Of a stretch of 27,406 nt of DNA, positions 1 through 9,260 are shown in pieces. Source of the stretch: Rhypophila decipiens (lineage: Eukaryota; Ascomycota; Sordariomycetes; Sordariales; Naviculisporaceae). The position numbers and the translations under genes are program-made. Numbering within the stretch: position 1 is the stretch's first letter; each line of letters starts with the position of its first letter. The notes under the pieces were generated by a model. That model worked only from the letters and a program-made list of their open reading frames with translations. It had not been told where the DNA came from and did no database searches. The stretch lies in contig MU858336.1 of the NCBI GenBank assembly GCA_033297075.1, positions 1-27,406 of the forward strand. Reading direction: 5' to 3'.

Positions 1-390
1 CAATAGGCGCGAGCAAGAACTAGCATTGATCTTAGACTTCAACCTGGCCTGAGCTAAAGTGGTGGGCGAAGGCCAGAGTTCATATATAGGTTGATTATCT
101 GCTTGCTGGAAACAGTGATGGTGTTTGGGAATCGTGGGGGAGTGTGTGCCATGTGTTTATCAGGGTTGCCAGGGTGGTTTCCTTACATAAAATCTTATAA
201 TGTTTTTTATAGTGTTAAATTACTAAGTACATATTTAATAATGGTTTTTACTGTAACGTTAGTAATAACTTCTTTATATTTAACAACAGTAATTAGTTAA
301 CGTTAGTAATAACTTTATTAGTAAACTTTTAATATATAGGGGAGGATATAAGAGTAGAAAAGGGGGTATATATAAGTAGAAATTCTTAAA
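1..390. other. AT-rich gene-free block with direct repeats
   Basis: No credible gene is seen. The stretch from about 181 to 390 is strongly AT-rich and TpA-rich, unlike the GC-rich genes to the right. The 17-base word taacgttagtaataact occurs twice, at 254-270 and 298-314, and shorter related words (ttagtaa, tatataag) recur around it. The only ATG ORF of any size is a 69-codon one at 91-300 with AT-driven composition, which I do not accept as a gene. The composition fits a degenerate, possibly RIP-mutated repeat remnant or an AT isochore edge, but no LTR or terminal inverted repeat is recognisable. Confidence 0.5.
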
Positions 391-542
391 AATAAATACT
401 TTAACTAAGTTGAATAAATACCTTAACGAGTTTGAATAAAGGCTGTAACTAGCTCGAATAAATACCTCGACTAGCTCGAATAAATGCCTTAACTAGCTGG
501 AATAAATACCTTGACCAGCTCGAATAAATGCCTCTAGTCTGG
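391..542. repeat. 22-bp tandem repeat (minisatellite), about 7 units
   Basis: Seven consecutive units start at 391, 413, 435, 457, 479, 501 and 523. Each of the first six is exactly 22 bp, and the seventh is degenerate and runs to about 542. Each unit begins aataaa; most continue with a t[ag]cct core, and most of the first six end in a form of agctcg. Units differ at several positions, more so at the two ends, as expected for an old array. There is no ORF through the array, because 22 is not a multiple of 3 and stops occur. It lies at the inner border of the AT-rich block. Confidence 0.85.
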
Positions 543-3037
543 AAAGTCAAATTGGACTAGTGCCTGTATATAAGAGTAGTAGTGCCTCTATATTAGGGGC
601 CTATGTCAACAGTAGATTAAGTATCAACCACATCATAATGCATTCAATGTTGCCAGTAGGAGGTAGTTGACTTGGGCCCCAGCTGTCGCTGTCATTACGA
701 AGATACGGGGACAGGCCGTATGGATCCCTGGCTAGAGGTTTGAAGGCTGGTCATCTAACACCTCGATCACAGACTCGATGAGGGCCCAAGATTGTGGAAA
801 TCAAAGGACGTGTCCAGGTCACATAAACCTGGGAAATAGGTTGGAGGACGTACCGTTGTTCTACTTGGCCAGAGAACACGCCGGAGAGTTCCGGGGCGTT
901 CTTTGAAAGAGAAGATGCCTTTGAGACCTGAAATCCAGCTGGGAGCCATTATTTTTGTCCCCCGTGCCAAAATAAGGGGTGAGTGTATAAGTATTGCAGT
1001 CATATCACGTCTAGCAGCCCAATTGCTGAAAACAGATTCCAGTTTAGGTATTTCCTACATTACGCTCGCTCCAATGTGGGTGCTGAGAACAGGCTTCCAA
1101 CAATTCCTCCGCGCACGAATCATCCTCAGTGCTGCTTTGGCGTGGTATCCGGCAACCCTGCGCCTGACAGGCTCACCGGCACCGTTTACACCACGGTCAC
1201 CGTGCTCACCGCCGTCACTGAGTTTGAGGCTTAGCCCTTGGCCTGATATCAAGCCGTTGGTGGGTTGAACGTCATAGTCTCTGGGCGAATACAAGGCACC
1301 ACTTGCTTGGTTCCCGAACAACCATCTCGGATCATTTCTTTGTAACCAGGGCAATGAGTTCCCTTGTACCCTGAGGTTCAGGACTTGCTACTCCGCGAGC
1401 TCGCCGCTGTGACGGAACTCCGGACTCGCATTCGACTTTGTGCACGTCTTGAACAGCTAGAGGTCAACACCTCGATACTGGCCGCTACAAGATGATGCAC
1501 ATCATGGCAACCGGACTTTGAAGATCACAGCCGGCTGTCCTTTTCATCACGGCCTCAATGTATCTTCGGTCAGTCCACAGACTAGCCGAGTTGTGCGCTG
1601 GTGGTGCCCTGCCGCTACCGAGGAGGGACCATGGAGTCAGAGAGATGATCCAATCAACCCATGGCGATCTAGCAGCATTCCAGGCAAGGAACCGGAATCA
1701 CGTCAATGATGGAGAGACCAGAAACCATTGACCCGGCGAAGATCTAGCTGGCACAAGGTTTTGTGCGACAACTCCTGTCTCGAAATTCGGCGAGCATTGG
1801 CCAGTTAAACCTCCTGGAGTTTCTGTACAAAGATCCAGTCGTCATTGAGACTATCAGCTGGAATATCAAGCCAAACCAGTCGCGACCAGAGGCTGTCCTG
1901 TTTACTGGAAGTTTGGAACGCCAAAGAGGACTCTTTGATCGTACCGATTGATCTTGACTCACAGTTGTTCGTCGACCTATGGAGAGGGTGACAAGCAGAC
2001 CAGATGCTGCTACTTCTATCACACTCTGAAGCGTTCTCGAGGCCATTGAATCACCGACTACTGAAATATGCTCCGTCTTTGTTTAAAGGCCCGCAGTCTT
2101 CTTCCTTTGAGTAGATGTGTATGGGTCATATTTACCCTTAAACTTGCTGCGCGCCATCTGCCGGCAAGTGGGCGGTTGTTCCACGAACCATCTTTCGCCA
2201 CCGCTTCGTACCCATTGCCGGAAGAGGAGAATTGTTACGGATTTAATAGACAAGTGAGCTTCATGATATCTCGAGCAGATTTCAACAGCGCTGGATCCGT
2301 TTGCTAGTCGTCACGGAGGCGCGAGGTTTTTGAGGGCGAAGCGAGGGTCAGCCGAAATAAGGATCAGTATAAGGATGCCACATCCCAAAATATAGACCGT
2401 CCACCGACGACGCAGCCACTTTGGATCGCGGAGGTCCCAACGGGCTTGAACCCGAGGGTCATATATAAGCTGTGGGGGATTTGCGGGGAGCATGCTCCGG
2501 CCCTCAGCCTCAATTTATTCCAAGATCGGGTGCTAAGATTGGGTGCACGCAAACGATGATGCGGCTTGCAAATGGGCGACTGCTGCCATACGCCGAGGGG
2601 ACCATTGAAAGTCCTTAGCTACATGCGATTACCGGCGAACGAAGAAGGTGGCGTCCGGGATGGCGGTCTCGTCAAGCCGCCATGATATTAACTGATGGAT
2701 GCTGACAGTGGATGGATAAAAGGGTAATGTAGGAATTTGACCGAACATCACGGAGACACACCACCCGGCACGAAGCGGAAACTCTATACTACGGAGCCAA
2801 GCATCGGAAATGCACCTATAGAGTCCAGAAACGACAATCAGGCCCCACGGCACAAATTGCTCTGGTGCACCACATTCCCGGGATAGATGGGCACGTTATA
2901 CCCCATGGTTCCTCGAGATTGTTCGGTTCCCCTGGCTCCCATGTAACGGTGATATATCCATCATTTACCTTCCGCATTACTCTGGGGATTGTTAATAGCC
3001 TAACAAAAGCCTAGTTCCTTACCCCATTCGACCAACC
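543..3037. other. Gene-poor spacer with short unconvincing ORFs
   Basis: About 2.5 kb without a gene I can support. Two segments look faintly coding on the + strand: roughly 1131-1234 (a Thr/Val-rich stretch ending TVYTTVTVLTAVTEFEA) and 1358-1495 (45 codons without an ATG, rich in Leu, Arg and Glu). They share a frame but are separated by stops, so they could be pieces of a decayed gene or chance. A 62-codon + ORF at 1763-1951 and a 60-codon - ORF at 2311-2493 with one hydrophobic helix are also present. None is recognised. Base composition is near neutral and differs from the confident genes. Confidence 0.4.
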
Positions 3038-3044
3038 TATAAAG
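3038..3044 (+). promoter_or_regulatory. TATA box of the DUF4360 gene
   Basis: TATAAAG about 100 bp before the ATG at 3143. No ATG lies between 3050 and 3143 in the coding frame, which supports the downstream start. Confidence 0.55.
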
Positions 3045-3142
3045 ATGTCTTGGTCCAGGAAAATGCAGAACAGCGTGCCACTGACCAGATTTGTTTACCA
3101 CGTCCACAATCACTAATCCCGGTTCTGCCCATCTTCGACAAC

Positions 3143-3847
3143 ATGCATATGCTTCAGCTTCTCCCAGTGGTTGCCGGCCTTGCGGTTGCGCTCCCCACCG
3201 AAGCCCCGATCCAGGCCCGGCAGACCGCGGTCCCCACGGGCGTCACGGTTGCGAGCGTCAACTATGTCGGTGCCGGTTGCCCGGCCGCCAACCTCACGTC
3301 CTTCAGCGTCCCCAACGCCGGCACAATCGCGATTCCCCGAAGCATTTGGAAAGCCGAGTCGGGTGTGGACAACACCAGGGTAGCCGAGAACCGTGTCGGC
3401 TGCACCACCACCATCAGCGTTAACCACCCCGCTGGCTGGCAATTCGCCCTCGTCAAGGCCGACTACTACGGACGTGTCAAGGTTCCTCTCGGCGTCGAGG
3501 CCATCTCCAGGACGGTCTATTCATTTTCCGGCGATTCCGCCTCGGTATGAACATGAAATCTTTGAAGTTCCTGTTCAACGCCAGTGCATTGCTAACCCGA
3601 ACCCCGACTCTCACAGAAAGCCAGCCAATACTACTTTGACGGCCCCTTCGACGGCATCTATTACAGAAACGACCGCTACATCGACAGCGCCAGGACGTGG
3701 TCCAAGTGCGGCTCGGGAGCTGCGCTGATCGTCAACTCCGAAGTCCGCGTCGCCCCCATTGGCAACGCCGTTGCGAACAAGCCCGCGAGCATGGAGATTT
3801 ACAACTTCCTCGGAAACCAGATCGGCCTCCAGTGGAAGAAGTGCTAA
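3143..3847 (+). CDS. Secreted DUF4360-family protein (2 exons)
   Basis: The model is join(3143..3544, 3617..3847), giving 210 residues. A signal peptide covers about residues 1-18, with core LLPVVAGLAVAL. The mature part has the DUF4360 layout: a beta-strand-rich domain starting near VNYVGAGCP (39-47), the RVGCTT segment (84-90), HPAGWQF (95-101), TWSKCGSG (161-168) and a terminal LQWKKC. The four mature cysteines (46, 87, 165, 210) sit at the family's conserved spots and probably pair. The 72-nt intron starts gtatga, has a gctaac branch site at 3591-3596 and ends cacag; splicing restores the C-terminal half that exon 1 alone lacks. The first in-frame ATG is at 3143 and another is two codons later. 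The family is common among small secreted fungal proteins, but its biochemical role is unknown. A polyadenylation-like aataaa follows at 4009-4014. Confidence 0.9.
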
Positions 3848-4583
3848 GTGGTGATGGTGGTGGTGAGAGAAACCGAGATCGCTCCTTCGATGTCTTGATT
3901 GGAAGACGTTTGACTACTGAGAGATTGGTCTGGCGATGGTTGGACTAAAATTCACAATATCTAGTATAAAGTATATGCATTGTAGTGGCAGGGGGTTCAG
4001 ATTCGTGTAAATAAACATACCGTACATTAAGAAATACATACTTTGAAGTTGCACTTCAAATATTCACAGGCCTACGGCCCATCACTGAAGCGCACGCTGC
4101 GTTGGCTTGAGAGGTGAAGGTGTGGTCCTTCCATACGGATACTCATGTCAAGTTGATGTTTTTGGTGTCACAAACAAGCTTATTTTGTGCCGAGAAGTTG
4201 GCATGCTTGGTTCAACATCAAGCTGTTCTTTTAGTGGCTTGTCTTGTGGAACGAGACACCTCACTGTCATTGACTGGGCGCAAAAACGTGACCCTTGAGG
4301 CCTACCGCTTATGCAGGAGGCCTACCGAAGCCAGCCAGTGGGGTGAGAAGCCGCTGTGACTCTGCTGTATCAGGCCTGCCCAGAACCTCTTTGGGTCTCG
4401 ATGCGGGGGCATCGTGAATTTTTGATGGTGATGGGCATCATCATCACTCTTAATCACATTCCACCGTCGCCAACATGAGATGATAAGTTCGCGGCTCCCC
4501 GCCTGGTAGAGCCGTCCTTCCAGAGGTTCGGTCGCAATTCTGGTCTCTCTGCAAATTTGCGTTGCATCATCAGCGTCTTCAAA
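3848..4583. other. Intergenic spacer, two small hairpins and a short direct repeat
   Basis: This spacer holds the 3' UTR of the DUF4360 gene and the upstream region of the GRF gene. A perfect hairpin (8-bp arms, 3-nt loop) lies at 4042-4060 and could mark the transcript end. An imperfect hairpin of ATC/GAT repeats lies at 4423-4446. The 11-base word gaggcctaccg occurs at 4297-4307 and 4317-4327. No gene is supported here; ORFs on either strand are short and unlike known proteins. Confidence 0.5.
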
Positions 4584-6197
4584 ATGCCAAGACCAAGAGT
4601 TTCTCACTGCACCTTGGATGTGGATTTGGTTCGCGAACTGAGGCCCTCGGAGAGACTGATTTCCTGGATCCAGCGGGTTGACGACTTTGAACCACCGCTT
4701 CAAGACCAGACAGAGACCATCCGCCCGAATACACCCTCACAGAGCGGAACCGAGGAGAAGCGACCGTCGACTCCAGAGTCGAGGACCATTGCGCAGAGCG
4801 ACACACGAAGCGTCTCATTATCCCGGAGTCGATACTGCCCAAGTCTCGTAAAAGCCGAGAGCGACCATGACCAAGACAGAGACGCCAAGAGCGGTATAAC
4901 GCTATCTCGCAGTCATGCGCTCTCATCACGGCCAAAGACGCCCAAGCGACCAGCGTCCCTAAACGTGAAAAAGGAATCGTCTGGATCGGTATCTCCAACT
5001 TCAAAGTCACCCTCCAAGCAGGCGAAAGCTCGGGATCACACCCGGACTCCAACTCGACCGACCAGAAAAAAGTCCATCCTTGACGACTCCCCGGTAGGAG
5101 CGCCGCGAAACCTAGTACCACCACAAAGCCAGGGCAGTCGATCGCCACCTTATTCCCAACCATCGTCGCCCTCGCGGCGTCATCGTCGTGCAACACAACG
5201 GGTGTTATTGATACCAGCCCCGGCCCCGTCTGCACGGTGGATCGATGACGACGTCAGCATACCACCGAGCGTCATCTTCCAAGTGAATCGTGAGCCCAAG
5301 TCTAAGCCGGAAGACGCCGACTTTGAGGACGAACTAGAAGTGCTCAGAGAGCAGGAGGAAGAAGAGAGGCGGCTCAGAGCCCCCGTCAATGGACACCCTC
5401 CTGACTCAGCCCTAAGCATCAAAAACGACCCAGAAGTGCAAGTCAAGAGTCAGCCCGACGGCAACGAGTTTATAGACGACGAGCTAGAGGCACTTCTCAT
5501 CCAAGAACAAGAAGAAGGGTGTCTGGCCGACGATCTAGAACAGCTTCTCATCAGAGAACAAGAAGAAGAGGAAAACCAAGAACAAATCATCCTCGTCCCA
5601 CGAACAAAAGAAGAATACCAGCAACTCCAGCAACCATCTCCCTCGCCGTCACCAGAGCCAAGACGGTCCAACGGGACCTTTGCCTCTCTATATGAGATCT
5701 GGTCTCGCGCCCTAGAAGACTATAAAACTCAGAACCAAGCATCTCAAGGCAACACCAGTCCCCACACATCCGCCACAAACCTCCTCACCCAAATCACATC
5801 CCTCGAAAACAGCGGAAAACTCCTCTCCCCATCCTTCCCGCAAGACGGCCCCCCTTGTCAGGTATGCGACCGACCTTCCACGTTTGGCCGAGCCTCAGCC
5901 TCGAATCCAAATGGCAACGCCCACAGGCCTTTTTACAAATGTAAAAACTGCGACAAGTTCATCACCTGGGCGGATTTGGGCGGTGTTTTGGCCGACAATC
6001 CAGCTTGTGACTGTGCTGTTGGTGTCTCTGGACGACGGCCCGGGGCAGTCTTGCCTAGTCGTACGACCGTCACGGGGAACCGAGCCACCTCTGGGCCGGG
6101 GAGGGTGTTTTATACTTGTGCAGAGGCTAGGTGTGACTTTTGGCAGTGGAGGGCGGGTGATGACCCTGGGAGAGATGGACATAGAGGTCGGTGGTAG
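4584..6197 (+). CDS. Disordered protein with tandem C-terminal GRF-type zinc fingers
   Basis: Single exon, 537 residues from the ATG at 4584, which has a good context (caaaatgcc). The open frame extends further left only through a non-ATG codon. Residues 1-40 are probably folded; about 40-415 are low-complexity, rich in Ser, Pro, Arg and Lys. An acidic motif of the form D-E-L-E-x-L followed by E-Q-E-E occurs three times at about 247-261, 296-312 and 315-330. The C-terminus holds two GRF fingers. The first is about 425-464 (CQVC, then FYKC and C456). The second is about 475-523 (CDC, then GRVFYTC, C517 and FWQW). GRF fingers bind single-stranded nucleic acid in APE2, NEIL3 and topoisomerase 3, so a nuclear DNA- or RNA-binding role is inferred. 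No catalytic domain is visible. Confidence 0.87.
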   Translation: MPRPRVSHCTLDVDLVRELRPSERLISWIQRVDDFEPPLQDQTETIRPNTPSQSGTEEKRPSTPESRTIAQSDTRSVSLSRSRYCPSLVKAESDHDQDRDAKSGITLSRSHALSSRPKTPKRPASLNVKKESSGSVSPTSKSPSKQAKARDHTRTPTRPTRKKSILDDSPVGAPRNLVPPQSQGSRSPPYSQPSSPSRRHRRATQRVLLIPAPAPSARWIDDDVSIPPSVIFQVNREPKSKPEDADFEDELEVLREQEEEERRLRAPVNGHPPDSALSIKNDPEVQVKSQPDGNEFIDDELEALLIQEQEEGCLADDLEQLLIREQEEEENQEQIILVPRTKEEYQQLQQPSPSPSPEPRRSNGTFASLYEIWSRALEDYKTQNQASQGNTSPHTSATNLLTQITSLENSGKLLSPSFPQDGPPCQVCDRPSTFGRASASNPNGNAHRPFYKCKNCDKFITWADLGGVLADNPACDCAVGVSGRRPGAVLPSRTTVTGNRATSGPGRVFYTCAEARCDFWQWRAGDDPGRDGHRGRW

Positions 6198-6625
6198 TTT
6201 GTTAGTGATGTCTTTTCGGTCATTGGGGAATGATTGTTTTGGAGTTGGGAGCTTGGGTTTGAGAATGAAGTTTTTGTTGCGAGACTTGAATACCATTAGA
6301 TATACATCCCAAGGCCCTGGGTTCAGGTTAATAGCTCTAGACGCTCTCGCTCGAAGGGGAACGTCATACAGCGAAGTAACACCACGCAATTGTTGGACTT
6401 GCTCTTTTGGTCATTTTATGGTAGACTTTACAAGTCTTATGTTGGTTACCTCAGGGATTTAGAAACCCCCATGTTGTGATTGGCAAGAACTATGTTCAAT
6501 ACTTGTGTAAGTTGCTTCTGGTAGTACTCACATTGCACTCGCCAGCCAGCTGGTGGATGAGCACATGATGCAATACGCGAAGGATGCCGGATTTATGAGG
6601 CGTATAGAGGTGTCTGGTCAATGGG
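6198..6625. other. 3' UTR and spacer after the GRF gene
   Basis: I see no gene here. An open frame at 5884-6462 runs out of the GRF gene in another frame and is a shadow of it. No repeat or promoter stands out. Confidence 0.45.
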
Positions 6626-7009
6626 ATGAGTTGGCTGGACGAGTATTTGAAGCTTTGGAAGCTGGTGCTTGACGAGGCAGCGGTGGATCACTACGAACTC
6701 GACTCGTTGCACTTGAAGATCGGGGCTGCCGTTTTTGAGGAGTGGCGGATTCGGGCTGATTATGAGGAAGGGATGGAAGGCGATGTAGGATACGGGAGAG
6801 GCAAAGGGGGTTGGGAAGAAGTTTGTGAGAAGCGCAAGTTTGGGACTAGTATCTGGGGCGGTGGACAGGTGAGGTACATACCTCCCGAGGAACGAGCCAC
6901 CAAGAATCCGCTGGAATATAGGGTGTTGGATGATGATTGTGGGAGGTATGGGGTAGCAGATGAAGCCGATTCTCAAGAGTGCTGTGCAGATTATTGGGGC
7001 GATGAATAA
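6626..7009 (+). CDS. Hypothetical protein, possible small gene or remnant
   Basis: A 127-codon ORF starts at an ATG with an in-frame stop just upstream (6605-6607). The product is acidic and Trp/Gly-rich. An amphipathic N-terminal part (about 1-45) is followed by a Gly-rich linker, then FGTSIWGGG (about 72-80), YIPPEER and NPLEYRVLDDD. Third codon positions favour G and C, as in the confident genes, which argues for real coding. I do not recognise a family. No intron or partner exon was found upstream or downstream, so it may be a short gene, the last exon of a decayed gene, or chance. The opposite strand has a 187-codon ORF (6593-7156) with a hydrophobic, Ile-rich product; I judge it the mirror image of this frame, but it is the main alternative. 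Confidence 0.4.
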   Translation: MSWLDEYLKLWKLVLDEAAVDHYELDSLHLKIGAAVFEEWRIRADYEEGMEGDVGYGRGKGGWEEVCEKRKFGTSIWGGGQVRYIPPEERATKNPLEYRVLDDDCGRYGVADEADSQECCADYWGDE

Positions 7010-9086
7010 CATGGGCAGGAACCATATCGCTCCCGTATAGATGACGAAATCTCGCATTATATTTTGAGGACCCCTCAAACTAATAATGGATGAGGATGAT
7101 GATATCCTGAGCAAGTACCAGGCGCACCCATCACGCAATGATTCCATTCTCACCATGAATCCCTCGTATCATGGTATCATGAGCTTATGAGTAAATGCTG
7201 CTCTTCATTCAGGACACTGTTGGCGTTGTTTGTGGTTGTTTCGATCTGCCATGGTTACAGCCACTTTGCAGGAAGGATCAAGATCCATGCTCAAGGGTTC
7301 GGAATGCTCGCTCGCTGATGCAACAACAGCTTAGTTCTAGCCCAAGCTTACGGCGCAATCGCGGATGGCTGTAACCAAGGGACTGGATCCATTGTAGAAT
7401 CCTTCCCGAAAGGCCAGTCAAAAGTCCGAGCCTGATAAGGGGTTTCCCGCAAGGTCTGGTATGTCATCAAAAACTGATTCCAAACAGTCAAGGCCAAAGT
7501 CTTCTAATTTGGCCTCTTGTGGACGTTTGATATGAATATTATCAGACTGATGCCAAGTCTCGTGGATCCGGGGAAGTCTGGAGGGCATGTTCCAGCGGCT
7601 AGGTGTCTGTTCAGGGGCTGCTCAGACCAGGGACGAGGCACAGCATCCTGAAAGAGCTGAATGCAATTTTAGTGCCTGCAGACATGAATCCTTTTCCAGC
7701 CAAGAAGACACCGCGATTGCAACAAGCGACCTTTCAAAGTAACCTGTCACCGCAGTGGATTGTATCGATCCCCTCGGCTGAAGGATTAACCAGAGCAATC
7801 CTTCCCTTCCGTGAGCCAGATTTACTTACTATTTCATCGTGTTTTGACGACTAACAAGCACCTTCCCTTCCGCTCGCTTTCTCCCATCTAGGAGTCAACA
7901 TTATATTACCTAGGACAATGACGTGGTACCTTTCCTGCTGGGGGTCCATCCTACTACTTAACTTACATGTTGACGATAAGCTGCCATCATATGCTTGCGA
8001 GACAAAAGGACCTAGTAACATATAGGACCCAAGAGCTGAGCCGGTTTTATTGCCTCCCTCCAGGCCACCTGGGCTCTTGGTCACTCGTTATCAACCAAAC
8101 TTCCCTCAAGACGGAGTTTCGAGGGTTCATAGCACCTCACATATTATGCTCACATTAATGCTGGGCTAACTGTCGAATCCGATATCACACTAGCATCGTC
8201 CTGAGTTCCCGGTTACATAACCTAGAAGGATTACCGAATCGACAGCAGAAAGCAAGCACTGAGATTAAATACCATTCCTGCTGTGATCCCGATCCCAATG
8301 CTCCCATCGAAAAATTAAAATGATTCCCAAGGCGCCAATACCACCATGGCGCTGCCCAATACGCTTGTTCCTTGTGTATTTCCAACCAAATCAACCCACC
8401 TTGACCCCCGAATCAAACAAATACCATGTAGAATCCTCTGATGGCTAGTGTAGGGTGATTGGGGAACAAGGGGTCTGCAGCCGTGGTGCAACGTTCGCAA
8501 ACTTGAACCATCTCGACCTGGTGGTGTGCTTCCCACTCCCAAAGGGCCATCAGATCACCATCTCGGAGCTGTTGGTTCCTAAACAGTCATGTACACACGA
8601 CCAAGAGAATCCCATACATGACGCCATTGCCAGGTATCTACATGCCCGAGCAAATAAGCGAAAGTACGCGTGGCTCGACCTTGCCTCTAACTTCTAAGCT
8701 CTTGCTGTCCGAGCAGTCTTGAATCCTGATCTCTTCTTCTGGTCTGGTAGGTGAACATGTCTTGGTCCAGACGGCCAATAAGGTCAGTATCCTGCTCGGT
8801 CTATACGCCTAGCTGGCAGGCTTGGGGTCCAAATTCGATGATTCTGTCCCGGCCCGAGATGTGAAGCTACCCCAAAGGCATCCATTGCTACCACACGAAG
8901 GACACAACGTGGACATCCTAGACGCTTGCGGAATCTAACTCGACATGGAGATGCAGGTACCATTGTTTTGACAGGCAGGAACATGCGGGATCCTGGTTCG
9001 ATCCAGCGAGGCGGACAGGAAGATGTATGGTCCACGACGAGACCTAGTCGCGTGTTTCTAGAAGGAAAGCTCGGGTGGATGTTTTC
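7010..9086. other. Long spacer without a supported gene
   Basis: About 2.1 kb with only short ORFs on both strands (60-83 codons), none with a recognisable domain, signal peptide or plausible splice partners. Composition is near neutral. The 12-base word ccttcccttccg occurs twice, at 7800-7811 and 7861-7872. A ggttcgatcc sequence near 8994 resembles part of a tRNA T-arm but lacks the rest of a tRNA. The right end is the promoter of the GH128 gene. Confidence 0.45.
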
Positions 9087-9093
9087 TATAAAG
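9087..9093 (+). promoter_or_regulatory. TATA box of the GH128 gene
   Basis: TATAAAG at 174 bp before the ATG. It is followed directly by a CRE/ATF-like GACGTCA at 9095-9101. The leader between it and the start codon is C/A-rich and contains no ATG, typical of a well-expressed fungal gene. Confidence 0.6.
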
Positions 9094-9260
9094 AGACGTC
9101 AACCCTTCCGTTTGCAGATCACTTCCTTTTCCCAGCATCATCATCAGCTTCTTGTTCACCACAGTCACTCCTTACAGACCAACTCGTGATATCAACGCCA
9201 CTCCTTTCGTTGATTCGCACTACACTCCTTTGAAACCCAACAATTCAAACAAACAACAAC

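Noticed and set aside
903..1354. Overlapping + and - ORFs of about 80-120 codons
   Set aside because: Mutually overlapping, no domains and no splice logic; treated as random or remnant sequence.
2430..2465. tRNA B-box-like sequence on the - strand (ggttcaagccc)
   Set aside because: The T-stem does not pair beyond two base pairs, and no A box or acceptor stem is present.
4579..5235. 218-codon - strand frame across the GRF gene
   Set aside because: No recognisable protein; the sense frame is longer and ends in two zinc fingers.
6593..7156. 187-codon hydrophobic - strand frame
   Set aside because: Ile-rich composition fits a mirror of the acidic + frame at 6626-7009; no consistent transporter pattern. 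Kept only as an alternative.
8755..8775. 14-base word atgtcttggtccag shared with 3044-3057
   Set aside because: Short isolated match without flanking similarity; likely coincidence.
8988..9010. ggttcgatcc resembling a tRNA T-arm
   Set aside because: Loop is one base short and no tRNA cloverleaf can be built around it.
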